A stretch of 64,000 bases of DNA from Pseudomonas sp. (GCF_030690725.1 NZ_JAUYGD010000067.1:62001-126000), one strand, 5' to 3'. Shown: positions 36,992 to 45,970, numbered from the stretch's first letter. Numbers and translations: made by a program. The notes: generated from the letters alone by a model not told the origin.

Positions 36992-38374
36992 TTACAGCAG
37001 GCCCAACTCCATCGCCGTGCGATCCACTGCGAGTTTGGTTTTGGCCACCAATTCGTCCAGCTCAGTGCGCCCAGCCACCAGGGCCGGCGCCATGATCATG
37101 CGTCCCTGGGTGGAGCGGATAATCACGCCTTCCTCGAAGCCGATGGTGCGGCAGCGCCAGGCTATGTCGCCTTCATTGGCGAAGCGCTTGCGGCTGGTTT
37201 TGTCCTCGGCAAACTGCAGGGCGGCGACCAGGCCGGTGCCCTGGATATCACCGACCAACGGGTGGTTGCCGAACACCTCACGCAGGCATTGCTGCAAATA
37301 AGGGCCGGTGTCGTCCTTGACCTGATTGACCACGCCTTCATCGCGCAGCGCCTTGATATTGGCCAGGGCCACGGCGGCTGCAACCGGGTGGCCGGAATAG
37401 GTCAGGCCGTGGGCGAATACGCCGCCTTGTTCCACCAGCGTCTCGGCGATGCGCTTGGAGAGCACCAGGCCGCCCATGGGCACATAGCCCGAGGTCAGGC
37501 CCTTGGCGATGGACAGGGTGTCCGGCTGGAAGCCGAAGTGCTGGTGGGCAAACCATTCGCCGGTACGGCCGAAGCCACCGATCACTTCGTCGGCGCACAG
37601 CAGCACGCCGTACTGGCGGCAGATGCGCTGGATTTCCGGCCAATAGCTTTCCGGCGGGAAGATCATGCCGCCGGCACCCTGGAAGGGTTCGGCAATAAAG
37701 CCGGCGACGTTTTCCGCGCCCAGTTCGAGAATCTTCTCCTCCAGCTGCAGGGCACAGCGGCGGCCGAATTCGGCCGGGGTCAGCTCACCGCCGTTGGCGT
37801 ACCAGTAGGGTTCGTCGATGTGCTCGATATCCGGCAGCATGCCGCCCATCTCATGCATAAATTTCATCCCGCCCAGGGCGGTGCTGGCCAGGGTGGAACC
37901 GTGGTAGCCGTTCCAGCGGCCGATCATCACCTTCTTCTCGGGCTTGCCGAGAATCTGCCAGTAGCGGCGCACGGTGCGGATCAGCACCTCGTTGGCCTCG
38001 GAGCCGGAGTTGGTGTAGATGGCGTGGCTGTAATGGGCGGGCAGCAGGCTGAACAGGGTTTCCGACAGCTCGACCACGGCCGGGTGAGTGGTGTGGAAGA
38101 ACATGTTGTAGTACGACAGCTGCTCCATCTGCTTGCTCGCGGCGGCGACCAGGTCCTTGCGGCCGTAGCCGAGGTTGGTGCACCAGAGCCCGGACATGCC
38201 GTCGAGGTAGCGCTTGCCGTCGTTATCCCAGAGGTACAGGCCCTCGCCGCGCACCATCACGCGTGGCCCTTCGGCATTCAGCGCTTTCTGGTCAAGAAAG
38301 GCGTGGATATGGTGGGCGGCATCCAGCGCCTGGTAGTCCTGAGTCTGGCGGTTGGGGGTGTTTGGGACTGTCAT
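36992..38374 (-). CDS. Class III omega-aminotransferase, SpuC-like (putrescine/amine-pyruvate)
   Basis: The 460-residue PLP enzyme has TNSGSEANEVLIRTVRRYW, the ADEVIGGFGRTG aspartate region and the Schiff-base lysine in SIAKGLTSGYVPMG. Length and sequence resemble polyamine:pyruvate aminotransferases such as SpuC, and substrates may include putrescine, cadaverine or related amines. ATG 38374 is preferred over the TTG at 38383, since GAGG lies 9 bp upstream. It follows a permease and an aldehyde dehydrogenase on the same strand, a usual transport-deaminate-oxidise set. The exact amine is unknown. Confidence 0.9.
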   Translation of the reverse strand: MTVPNTPNRQTQDYQALDAAHHIHAFLDQKALNAEGPRVMVRGEGLYLWDNDGKRYLDGMSGLWCTNLGYGRKDLVAAASKQMEQLSYYNMFFHTTHPAVVELSETLFSLLPAHYSHAIYTNSGSEANEVLIRTVRRYWQILGKPEKKVMIGRWNGYHGSTLASTALGGMKFMHEMGGMLPDIEHIDEPYWYANGGELTPAEFGRRCALQLEEKILELGAENVAGFIAEPFQGAGGMIFPPESYWPEIQRICRQYGVLLCADEVIGGFGRTGEWFAHQHFGFQPDTLSIAKGLTSGYVPMGGLVLSKRIAETLVEQGGVFAHGLTYSGHPVAAAVALANIKALRDEGVVNQVKDDTGPYLQQCLREVFGNHPLVGDIQGTGLVAALQFAEDKTSRKRFANEGDIAWRCRTIGFEEGVIIRSTQGRMIMAPALVAGRTELDELVAKTKLAVDRTAMELGLL

Positions 38375-38439
38375 TTTCAGCAACCTCGGTGATTACCTGT
38401 GGTGTTCGAGTAAGCCGGAGGCACGCCCCCGGCGGGACT

Positions 38440-39870
38440 TCATTTGCGTGCCAGCACCTTGTCGATGGGCTCCGGGGTGAACAGGGGTTTGCGCATCACC
38501 AGTTTGATCCACAGTACGGCGATCACCGATACCAGGCCGAGCACCGCACCGGCGCTGTAGAAGATCGAGGCGGTCATCTCCGGGGTGGGCGACACGTAGT
38601 AGATCGATACCAGCATACCGGCGATGCCGAGGATCTGCGGCAGCGGGTAGAAGGGCGTCTTGAACGGGCGGGCCAGATCAGGATAGCGGCGGCGCAGGGC
38701 GATCACATCCAGGTGGCAGATGATGTAAGCCAGCAGCCAGGCCACCGCCGCAGCCAGCAGCAACAGGCCAATGGCCGCCGGGTCGTCGCCCATAAACACC
38801 ACTGGCAGGCCGGTAATGGCGGCCACGAACAGCACGGCGACCCAGGGCGCCTGGTACTTCTTGCTGAGCATTTTGAACTGCGGGAAGGCCTGGCCGTTGA
38901 CCGCCATGCCGTAGAGCATGCGCGGGATGGCCGCCAGCGAGGTGTTGACTGTGCTGCAGGTGGCGGTGATGGCAGCGACTACCAGGAAGATTTTCCCGGT
39001 TTCGCCGAACAGCGCGGTGGCGAACAGGTAGTGCGGCAGAGCCGAACCGGCCAGTTCATCCTGCGGCACATAGAGCAGCGCACCGACGCAGTAGAGGGCG
39101 ATGGTGATAAAGATTACCGTCACGCCGAGGATCATCGACCAGGGAATAGTGCGCTTTGGATTGCGCGACTCTTCCACCAGCGGGCAGACGAACTCGGCGC
39201 CTACAAAGCCCCAGATGGCCAGCGCCACCAGGGTCATCACGCTGGCGCCCATGGGGTTCCAGTCGCTGGTAATGGCCGTGCTCAGCGCCGGCTCGCTGCC
39301 GCTGCCGGTCACCGCCGCCAGGCCCAGGGCCAGCAGCACGACCACCATGATCAGCGCCAGGGCCGATTGCAGGCGCGCGAAGATGTCGATGCCCAGCAGG
39401 TTGAGCAAGGTAAACACCACCAGCACGCCATAGGCGATCAGCATGCTCGGGAAGGCACCGGGGTAGACCTCGTTGATGATCAGATCAAGCAGCAGCAACT
39501 CCGCCGATAGGGCGAACATCGCCACCACCACATAACCGGAGAAGGTCGCCAGAATCGCCGGAAAATGCCCCAGGGCCACCTCGGTGTAGCTGCTCAGGCT
39601 GCCGGCGCGGGGGATCATCAACGCCAGTTCGGCGAACGACAGCACATAGCTCAGGGCCAGGAGGAAGGCCAGCGCCAGGGGGATCAGAAAGCCCAGGCCG
39701 GCGATGCCCGCGCCTTGCAGCATCAACACCATCACGCCCTGTGACACCACCAGGCCGATGGCCACGGCGAGCAGGGCGGTCAGGCCCAGGCTGGGTTTGC
39801 GAGTGCGCGCGGCTGCGCTTGCTTGAGCCAGGCCAACGGGAGCCGCAAGGCTGATATTGGGGTCGTGCAT
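38440..39870 (-). CDS. APC-family amino acid/polyamine permease
   Basis: The 476-residue protein has about twelve transmembrane segments and APC features, including GAGIAGLGFLIPLALAF and the conserved GFVGAEFVCPLVEESRNPKR. Sequence and context suggest an importer of a polyamine or amino acid of the PuuP/ethanolamine-permease group. The frame extends to 39912, but ATG 39870 follows AGGAG at the right distance. It lies between the aldehyde dehydrogenase and aminotransferase genes, with a 65-bp gap to the latter. Confidence 0.88.
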   Translation of the reverse strand: MHDPNISLAAPVGLAQASAAARTRKPSLGLTALLAVAIGLVVSQGVMVLMLQGAGIAGLGFLIPLALAFLLALSYVLSFAELALMIPRAGSLSSYTEVALGHFPAILATFSGYVVVAMFALSAELLLLDLIINEVYPGAFPSMLIAYGVLVVFTLLNLLGIDIFARLQSALALIMVVVLLALGLAAVTGSGSEPALSTAITSDWNPMGASVMTLVALAIWGFVGAEFVCPLVEESRNPKRTIPWSMILGVTVIFITIALYCVGALLYVPQDELAGSALPHYLFATALFGETGKIFLVVAAITATCSTVNTSLAAIPRMLYGMAVNGQAFPQFKMLSKKYQAPWVAVLFVAAITGLPVVFMGDDPAAIGLLLLAAAVAWLLAYIICHLDVIALRRRYPDLARPFKTPFYPLPQILGIAGMLVSIYYVSPTPEMTASIFYSAGAVLGLVSVIAVLWIKLVMRKPLFTPEPIDKVLARK

Positions 39871-40027
39871 GGGAGTTCTCCTGCAATCTTGTTGTTGTGT
39901 CAGGTGAGCCACACGCGGCAGGGGCCGCAGTTATCTGCTGCGCTTTTGCGGGCGCAGCTGTCCATTGCGCCTTACAAGCAGCGCAGTTGTCTGGGGTGTT
40001 CTGAGGGCAGCCGTTACCGGCTGCGCA

Positions 40028-41521
40028 TTAGCTGCGCAGCTGGAACCAGGTGGTCTTCATCAGGCTGTACTTGTCGAAGGCATGCAGTGACAGGTCGCGG
40101 CCAAAGCCTGATTGCTTGCAACCGCCGAACGGCACGCAGACATCCAGGGCATCCACGGTATTTACCGACACAGTGCCGGCGCGCAGGCGTTTGGCCACGC
40201 GGTGAGCGCGGTGCAGGTTGTCGGTCCACAGCGAGGCGGCCAGGCCGTACTGGCTTTCGTTGGCCAGGCGCACGGCCTCGTCCTCGCTGTCAAAGGGGAT
40301 AACCGCCAGCACCGGGCCGAATACTTCTTCGCGGGCCAGCTGCATCGTCGGGCTGACGTGGGTGAAGATGGTCGGCTGGATAAAACTATCCGAGCCATTG
40401 AAACTCAGGCGCTGGCCACCACAGGCCAGCGTGGCGCCCTGGCTCTGCGCCCGGTCGATAAAGCCCATGATGCGCTCGGCCTGGCGCGCATCGACGATGG
40501 CGCCGGCGCGGCTGGTCGGGTTGAGTGGGTCGCCCGGTTGCCACTGTTGGGCCTTGGCGATCAGACGTTGGACAAATTCATCGTGAATCTCGCGCTGCAC
40601 CAGCAGGCGCGAGTTGGCCGAGCAGACTTCGCCCTGGTTGAAGAATATGGCGAAGGCAGCTTTTTCCGCGGCCAGGTCGAGATCCTGGCAGTCGGCGAAT
40701 ACCAGGTTGGCGCTCTTGCCGCCGCATTCCAGCCATACCTGCTTGAGGTTGGACTGCGCCGCGTAGGCCATAAAGTATTTGCCCACCTCGGTGGAGCCGG
40801 TAAAGGCCAGGCAGTCCACATCCATATGCAGGCCCAGGGCCTTGCCGGCCGTTTCGCCCAGGCCTGGCAGCACGTTCAGCACCCCGGCCGGCACGCCAGC
40901 TTCCAGGGCCAGCTGAGCCAGGCGCAGGGCGGAGAAGGGCGATTGCTCGGCCGGCTTCAATACCACTGAGTTGCCCACAGCCAGGGCCGGCGCGAGCTTC
41001 CAGGCGGCCAGGTCCAGGGGGAAGTTCCACGGCACCACAGCGCCGATCACGCCTAACGGCTCGCGGGTGATGGTGGCCAGGACGTCGCTGGCGGTCGGCG
41101 CTACTTCGTCATAGCGCTTGTCCAGGGCTTCGGCGTACCAGCTGAAAACCTGGGCGGCGCCGGGTACGTCGATGGTGTAGGCATCCATCACCGGCTTGCC
41201 CATATTCAGCGAGTCGAGCAGCGCCAGCTCCTCGCGGTTGGTCAGGATCAGCTCGGCCAAACGCAGCAATACCTGCTTGCGCTCGCGCGGTGCCATGCGC
41301 GCCCAGAGGCCGTGCTCGAAAGCCTGGCGGGCGCTGGCCACGGCGGCATCGACATCGGCTGCATCACAGGCGGCTACATGGGCCAGCAACTGGTGGGTGG
41401 CCGGATTGATCGACGCGAAGGTCGCGCCGCTCTGCGCTGGGCGCAACTGGCCATCGATCAGGGCCTGGGTGATAAAGCCTTGCGCGGCGGCGCGCTTCTG
41501 CCAATCGCTATGGTCCAACAT
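40028..41521 (-). CDS. NAD(P)-dependent aldehyde dehydrogenase (PuuC/KauB-like)
   Basis: The 497-residue enzyme has the ALDH signatures VVPWNFPL, the catalytic glutamate in WLECGGKSANLV and the catalytic cysteine in NQGEVCSANSRL. The C-terminal GFGRDLSLHAFDKY is typical of gamma-glutamyl-gamma-aminobutyraldehyde or related aminoaldehyde dehydrogenases. It would oxidise the aldehyde made by the neighbouring aminotransferase. The start is ATG 41521 with GAGGAT upstream. Its 5' region carries four phased palindromes and diverges from a LysR gene. Confidence 0.9.
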   Translation of the reverse strand: MLDHSDWQKRAAAQGFITQALIDGQLRPAQSGATFASINPATHQLLAHVAACDAADVDAAVASARQAFEHGLWARMAPRERKQVLLRLAELILTNREELALLDSLNMGKPVMDAYTIDVPGAAQVFSWYAEALDKRYDEVAPTASDVLATITREPLGVIGAVVPWNFPLDLAAWKLAPALAVGNSVVLKPAEQSPFSALRLAQLALEAGVPAGVLNVLPGLGETAGKALGLHMDVDCLAFTGSTEVGKYFMAYAAQSNLKQVWLECGGKSANLVFADCQDLDLAAEKAAFAIFFNQGEVCSANSRLLVQREIHDEFVQRLIAKAQQWQPGDPLNPTSRAGAIVDARQAERIMGFIDRAQSQGATLACGGQRLSFNGSDSFIQPTIFTHVSPTMQLAREEVFGPVLAVIPFDSEDEAVRLANESQYGLAASLWTDNLHRAHRVAKRLRAGTVSVNTVDALDVCVPFGGCKQSGFGRDLSLHAFDKYSLMKTTWFQLRS

Positions 41522-41542
41522 CGCCTTTATCCTCATTCCTGG

Positions 41543-41616
41543 GCCGCTAGCGGCATACCGGGGCCGTAAACGGCTGGTCGGGTGCCGTGAGCGGCATGCC
41601 TGATGCCGTGAACGGC
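41543..41616. repeat. Four helically phased 12-bp palindromes upstream of the aldehyde dehydrogenase gene
   Basis: Copies at 41543-41554, 41563-41574, 41584-41595 and 41605-41616 all fit GCCGYNANCGGC, with starts spaced 20, 21 and 21 bp, about two helical turns. A fifth match (GCCGTTACCGGC) lies at 40010-40021, between this gene and the permease gene. The first copy is 22 bp from the ATG. They look like an array of regulator sites or a small repeat family. Confidence 0.75.
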
Positions 41617-41788
41617 TTCTTGTGGTTGTTGAGGGTGATGGTGGCGCAGGTCGGGCAGAAGGAAAATTAGTAAATTTATACTCGCAGGCTATTAAAAAAC
41701 TGGGCAGCCCCAGTGCCGGGCCTGGGGTATGTTGGCTGCATAAAATCAGTACAAGACGGCCAGGAAGCCGCTATTAAGGAGGTACCGC

Positions 41789-42703
41789 ATGGCCGCCTAT
41801 ACCCTGCGTCAGCTCAAGTATTTCGTCACCACCGTGGAGTGCGGCAGCGTCGCCGAGGCCTCGCGCAAGCTGTATATCGCCCAGCCATCGATTTCCACGG
41901 CGATCAAGGGCCTGGAAGAGAGCTTCGGCTTGCAACTGTTTATCCGCCATCACGCCCAGGGCGTTTCCCTGACCCCCGGCGGCGCGCGTTTCTACAAGAA
42001 GGCTCAAGAGCTGATCCGCATGGCCCGCGAGTTCGAGCAGAACGCCCTGGCCGATAACGACGTGGTGGCCGGGCAGATCGATATCGGCTGCTTCGAGACC
42101 GTGGCGCCGCTGTATCTGCCGCGACTGATTGCCGGCTTTAATGCGCTCTATCCAGGCGTGGAAATCCGCATCCGCGACGGTGAGCAGCAGGAGCTGATTC
42201 AGGGCCTGACCGCCGGGCGCTTCGACCTGGCCATCCTCTACGACCATGACCTCGATGCGACCATCGTCAGCGAACCGCTCATGACCCCACAAAAACCTTA
42301 CGCCCTGCTGCCCGAAGGCCACCGCTTTACCGGTCAGGCCCAGGTGTCACTGCGCGACCTCTGCCTGGAGCCGATGATCCTGCTCGACGTGCAACCGAGT
42401 CGCACCTACTTCGTCAGCCTGTTCGAGGAGCTGGGCCTTGCGCCCAATATCGTCTTCAGCTCGCCGTCCATTGAAATGGTGCGCGGCATGGTCGGCCAGG
42501 GCTTCGGCTTCTCCCTGCTGGTGACCCGCCCGCACTCGGAATGCACTTACGACGGCAAGAAGGTGGTGACCGTGGATATCAGCGAACCGGTAGCCAGCTC
42601 CGGCCTAGCCGCCGCCTGGCTCAAGCGTGCACCGCTGACCAAGCCGGCGCAGTTGTTTGTTGAGTTCTGTAAGGAACAATTGGCGGGGAGCGTGGCGAAA
42701 TAG
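41789..42703 (+). CDS. LysR-family transcriptional regulator
   Basis: The 304-residue protein has an N-terminal winged helix (LRQLKYFVTTVECGSVAEAS through LFIRHHAQGVSLTPGG) and a C-terminal periplasmic-binding-like effector domain. It is divergent from the amine-catabolic genes and is the likely local activator, probably sensing an intermediate of that pathway. The ATG at 41789 has a strong AAGGAGG upstream. The 267-bp shared gap includes an AT-rich core (41668-41700) where both promoters could lie and the phased repeats nearer the dehydrogenase gene. Confidence 0.9.
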   Translation: MAAYTLRQLKYFVTTVECGSVAEASRKLYIAQPSISTAIKGLEESFGLQLFIRHHAQGVSLTPGGARFYKKAQELIRMAREFEQNALADNDVVAGQIDIGCFETVAPLYLPRLIAGFNALYPGVEIRIRDGEQQELIQGLTAGRFDLAILYDHDLDATIVSEPLMTPQKPYALLPEGHRFTGQAQVSLRDLCLEPMILLDVQPSRTYFVSLFEELGLAPNIVFSSPSIEMVRGMVGQGFGFSLLVTRPHSECTYDGKKVVTVDISEPVASSGLAAAWLKRAPLTKPAQLFVEFCKEQLAGSVAK

Positions 42704-42918
42704 TGGATCGCGGGAAGGGGGCGGCCAGAAGCAATAATTCACCATGGGCTGCTTTCGCCCCACGGGGGATGCCAAGGCCCATGCGGATAAGCTATCGCTA
42801 CAGCCCCATTAAATAAGCATTCGTCGGTATTAAAGTGCCGATTAGTATCAGGCTTTACCTTATTTAAAGATTTATATTGCTGATTAATTGATGGTGATCC
42901 AAGATAATCAGCATCTTA
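42704..42918. promoter_or_regulatory. AT-rich region with inverted repeats upstream of hipA-like gene
   Basis: TTAAATAAG (42809-42817) pairs with CTTATTTAA (42859-42867). GCTGATTA (42879-42886) pairs with TAATCAGC (42905-42912). The second dyad ends 7 bp before the first possible start codon and would suit an operator for autorepression. The base composition changes sharply to AT-rich after about 42800. Confidence 0.55.
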
Positions 42919-44256
42919 ATGCCGGTTTATGGTGCTGCCATGTACGACGCGCTGACCATACAAACCTACGTAAACGGCCAATGGCACGACGCTCTCGATT
43001 TGAGTTTTGCGGATGCGCAACAGCTTGCGGGTACGCGCAGTACGGCTTCGTACAGCACGAAATATCTGTCCACCTTTTACGATGTGACAGAAAACATCTT
43101 CGAATATGCCGTCAGCGTTAACTTGCCAGTCAACTGGGCTTCTGACGATAGCAAAGGCTTTCCTGCCTTCGTTTACGACATCATTCCGGCTGGTCATGCA
43201 AAGCAGTCGCTGCTCAAGCGTTTTAATGATGAAAAGCCCGATGGAATGGATATTGATCTGTTCTTGTTGGGCAGATGCACCCCATCGCCTATCGGCAATC
43301 TGCGTGTGAAAGAGTCTGTTGAGGCCCTTGAGGACTCGGGTGCCGAAGCATTTGCTCGCCAGGAAGTTATTGAGCGCACCAATGATTTCCTTGAGTACGC
43401 CTACGAGGCTGGCGCTGCCCTAGGCGGCGCGACAGGTGCGCAAGGTGAAGCCCCAAAGCTATTGCTGGCAGAGAGTCGTGACGGACAGTTTTATGCGGAT
43501 GCCATGCTCGATGACTCGTTCGTGCAAGCACACTGGCTAGTTAAGTTCGCCCGGAACAAGGTGACTGAGAACGACAAGAACATTCTTCGCGCCGAATATC
43601 AGTACTACAAAGCGGTGTCGAGCCTAGGCCTGAATACCGTTTCGACTAATGGGTTGAGCTTGGAAGAAGCCGAAAAGCCCAGCCTTTGGATGCCACGGTT
43701 TGACCGTATCGTGGATGGCGAGAGCGTCGAGCGGATCGCGGTTGAATCGGTCTACTCCTTACTGGGTAACACAGAGCCTGGATCGAGGCTCAAGCATGAA
43801 GCTGTGCTGTCGAAGCTGATTGAGTTGTGGTGCATAAGCGGGCAAAACGATGAGGTGCCAGAGCTGATCTTTGAGTACATCCGCCGAGACCTGCTTAACC
43901 GAATCCTTGGCAACAGTGACAACCACGGTCGCAACACATCCATTTTCCGCTACAGGGGAAGGTTTGATTTGGCCCCGATCTATGACCTGGCCCCGATGGT
44001 TCTGGATGCAGATGGGGTAACAAGGGCAACGAAATGGCAGGCCGAAAAGAAAGGCAGCCCGAAGTGGCGTGATATTTGTGCCTGCTTCCCGCAGTGGTAT
44101 GCCCCAGATGATCTGTACGAGCGTATCCGTGATGCCGCCAAAGCATTCAGAGCGCTGCCGGATTTACTCGTAGGTATGCCGCTGGATATCCGCCAATCCA
44201 ATGCGCTGCCAGTGAACGATCTGGATAGGCACCTTGGATATTGGGAGCTGCGATGA
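42919..44256 (+). CDS. HipA-family serine/threonine kinase toxin
   Basis: The 445-residue protein has a HipA N-terminal couple domain and the HipA kinase core: GGATGAQGEAPK (about 169-180), the catalytic GNSDNHGRN (331-339) and the metal-binding FDLAPIYDLAPM (349-360). HipA kinases phosphorylate targets such as aminoacyl-tRNA synthetases and stop growth. All key residues are present. Start codon 42919 or 42940 is possible; neither has a clear ribosome site. Codon use is less GC-rich than in the neighbours. The partner antitoxin is encoded downstream, the reverse of E. coli hipBA. Confidence 0.88.
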   Translation: MPVYGAAMYDALTIQTYVNGQWHDALDLSFADAQQLAGTRSTASYSTKYLSTFYDVTENIFEYAVSVNLPVNWASDDSKGFPAFVYDIIPAGHAKQSLLKRFNDEKPDGMDIDLFLLGRCTPSPIGNLRVKESVEALEDSGAEAFARQEVIERTNDFLEYAYEAGAALGGATGAQGEAPKLLLAESRDGQFYADAMLDDSFVQAHWLVKFARNKVTENDKNILRAEYQYYKAVSSLGLNTVSTNGLSLEEAEKPSLWMPRFDRIVDGESVERIAVESVYSLLGNTEPGSRLKHEAVLSKLIELWCISGQNDEVPELIFEYIRRDLLNRILGNSDNHGRNTSIFRYRGRFDLAPIYDLAPMVLDADGVTRATKWQAEKKGSPKWRDICACFPQWYAPDDLYERIRDAAKAFRALPDLLVGMPLDIRQSNALPVNDLDRHLGYWELR

Positions 44257-44762
44257 GGACCATGACCGGAGCACAGCGTAAGCAACTGATCGACGAGATC
44301 ATTCAGCTACACACGAATGGTGAATTAACCCTGGGCATGGCTATCCGTAGGCTCCGTTTGGAGGTCACAGGTTTTGATCAGGAAACCTTTGCCCAAATGT
44401 GTGGCATGTCCACCAGAGCGCTGTACCAGCTGGAAACGGACAAAGGCAATCCGACCTTGAGCACCGTCGATTCAATATTGCGCAAATTTGGCCTGCGGAT
44501 GGGGCTGATGATGGCCATTGCACCCAGCAAAAGACCATCGTTGGCGGCTGCGCTGCCCTCAAACACAAGGCGTGTTACTGCGGTTAAACGCAATGGCGTA
44601 CCTGCAGTCGTTAAGTCTGATGATTCAAGCCGCAAGGTCACCCATGTCATCTCAAGGGGGGCAAAGCCTAAAGGGACGGCTGGGAGCAGACCTGCCTCTG
44701 GCAAGTCGCACAAAGTCGCCCAAAAAGAGATCCCTGGGGCCGACGATTCCGGCCAAGACTGA
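44253..44762 (+). CDS. HipB-like XRE-family antitoxin
   Basis: The 169-residue protein has a helix-turn-helix domain around residues 20-75 (FDQETFAQMCGMSTRALYQ, then LETDKGNPTLSTVDSILRKFG). A basic, low-complexity C-terminal tail of about 90 residues ends in GADDSGQD. It should bind the HipA-like kinase and repress the operon. ATG 44253 overlaps the toxin stop in ATGA, so the two are translationally coupled. The long tail is unusual for HipB (about 90 residues) and may hold the toxin-contacting or degradation segment. Confidence 0.8.
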   Translation: MRTMTGAQRKQLIDEIIQLHTNGELTLGMAIRRLRLEVTGFDQETFAQMCGMSTRALYQLETDKGNPTLSTVDSILRKFGLRMGLMMAIAPSKRPSLAAALPSNTRRVTAVKRNGVPAVVKSDDSSRKVTHVISRGAKPKGTAGSRPASGKSHKVAQKEIPGADDSGQD

Positions 44763-44827
44763 ATACACTATGCGCCAGACTATCCCGCGCCATCCCTATG
44801 GCTGCCTCGAACAAGGACCGCGCCTCC

Positions 44828-45325
44828 ATGGCTTCCCCAGATAAACAGCAAAAACGCGCCCAGCGGGCCAAAGCCAAGGCCAAGCAGAACCGTTCGGGCA
44901 AGGCCAAAGCTCATGTGGTGCATCCGCTGCTGGCCAATCCGCTGATCAACGAGCCGTTCGATGATGTCGAAATCGACCTGAGCACCTTCGATTTCAAAGA
45001 CATCGAAGAGCACGGTTTCGACCCGGCGCACTTCGACGATCTGTTCCAAGCGATGAAGGTCGGCGAAGGCATCAGTCTGTTGGCGATGTGCCTGATATTC
45101 CTGCAATACCCGGTGTTGGAGTTGGTAGTCGCGGAGGAAGCGGAAGATGCTGCCACGGACTTTATGATGGGGCTGCTGATCGTCTATCGCGGGATCTTCC
45201 ACGATGAAGACGAAGACACGGCAGTTGAGTGGATCGGCAGCGATGCCTTCCAGCATGCCTACAACGAAGCCTCGATGATCCTGCAGAAGAAGAACGCGCG
45301 CGGCACCCCGGGCGCCCGCGCATAG
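44828..45325 (+). CDS. Conserved hypothetical protein with lysine-rich N-terminus
   Basis: The 165-residue protein starts with a basic segment (KQQKRAQRAKAKAKQN), followed by an acidic, helical domain with FDDVEIDLSTFDFKDIEEHGFD and many Asp/Glu residues. I do not recognise a family. It is cytosolic by appearance. ATG 44828 is favoured because AAGGA lies about 10 bp upstream, although the frame is open from 44798. It follows the hipB-like gene after 65 bp and may be outside that unit, since base composition returns to high GC here. Confidence 0.65.
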   Translation: MASPDKQQKRAQRAKAKAKQNRSGKAKAHVVHPLLANPLINEPFDDVEIDLSTFDFKDIEEHGFDPAHFDDLFQAMKVGEGISLLAMCLIFLQYPVLELVVAEEAEDAATDFMMGLLIVYRGIFHDEDEDTAVEWIGSDAFQHAYNEASMILQKKNARGTPGARA

Positions 45326-45344
45326 GTGTGGGGCTTGTTTAGCG

Positions 45345-45581
45345 TTAACCGTGCAAGGTTTTCGCCTTGAAGATCGGTTCGCTACTCAGTATTCGAATCC
45401 CGTCCGGGCCGCTGTCCAGCAGGCGGCGCTCGCTATCGGCGATTAGGAGTTCAAGGTCGTAACCGGCGTTGGCGAGACACTGCGCCATTTCCTGCACGGC
45501 CTCCTGCGCCCAGGGGGCGGCGGAGTCGAAATGTCCCAGCAACCTGGCGCCTCTACGCACCACAAGTCGGTATCTGTTCAT
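45345..45581 (-). CDS. Small hypothetical protein
   Basis: The 78-residue protein (MNRYRLVVRRGARLLGHFD, then a helical segment and ADSERRLLDS) has no recognised domain. The pattern of an initial beta strand pair, helix and strands suggests a compact cytosolic fold. ATG 45581 has a GCAGG sequence close upstream. It lies 110 bp after the Rof-like gene on the same strand, but a stable hairpin (45658-45685) separates them, so it may be only partly cotranscribed. Confidence 0.6.
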   Translation of the reverse strand: MNRYRLVVRRGARLLGHFDSAAPWAQEAVQEMAQCLANAGYDLELLIADSERRLLDSGPDGIRILSSEPIFKAKTLHG

Positions 45582-45657
45582 CCTGCGTTCTCAATAGCGG
45601 AGTGTTGCTCTGTGCTGCAGCGCTACTCGGTGATAAATGCTCGGTGGCGATAACTGA

Positions 45658-45685
45658 GGCTGCTGGCAAGCTTCGGCCAGCAGCC
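45658..45685 (-). terminator. Terminator-like hairpin after the Rof-like gene
   Basis: GGCTGCTGGC (45658-45667) and GCCAGCAGCC (45676-45685) form a perfect 10-bp stem with an 8-nt loop, 6 bp after the stop codon. No T-run follows, so Rho may be needed, which is notable beside a gene for a Rho-binding protein. Confidence 0.55.
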
Positions 45686-45691
45686 CAGGAT

Positions 45692-45970
45692 TCAGAATGC
45701 GCAGTAACTTCCCGCCAGTTCGATACGGCCGAAACTGGCATTGGGATCGAGCGGGGTGATGGCCAGCAAGTGGTCGAGGCGCACCTCGAACTGGCCGTTG
45801 TCGTTCTGCAGCACAAGAAACTCTTCCTTGCTCGGTGCCGTGCGCGTGGTCAGCGCCCTGGCTGCGAAGCTCTGCCCGTCGATCATTTCGATCTGCAGGC
45901 CGTAACGGTGCATACAGGCGATCTCCAGGTAGTCGTGCAAATCGCAGTTCAGGGGCTGATACGCGTTCAT
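45692..45970 (-). CDS. Rof-like Rho-binding antiterminator
   Basis: The 92-residue protein follows the Rof/YaeO pattern: YQPLNCDLHDYLEIAC near the N-terminus, a basic-acidic middle and EEFLVLQ with a beta-barrel-like end. E. coli Rof binds Rho and blocks its RNA site, reducing termination. ATG 45970 is chosen by homology and an AGGAGACC site upstream; the open frame runs to 46114. It starts 10 bp after the DUF2024 gene. It is the third gene of the putative redox operon. Confidence 0.85.
   Translation of the reverse strand: MNAYQPLNCDLHDYLEIACMHRYGLQIEMIDGQSFAARALTTRTAPSKEEFLVLQNDNGQFEVRLDHLLAITPLDPNASFGRIELAGSYCAF

Noticed and set aside
36860..39510. Plus-strand open frames opposite the aminotransferase and permease genes
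   Set aside because: They are antisense to strong PLP-enzyme and APC-permease genes and show no motifs.
41543..41616. CRISPR-like short regular repeats
   Set aside because: The repeats are only 12 bp with 8-9 bp spacers, only four copies, and no cas genes are near. They fit regulator sites better.
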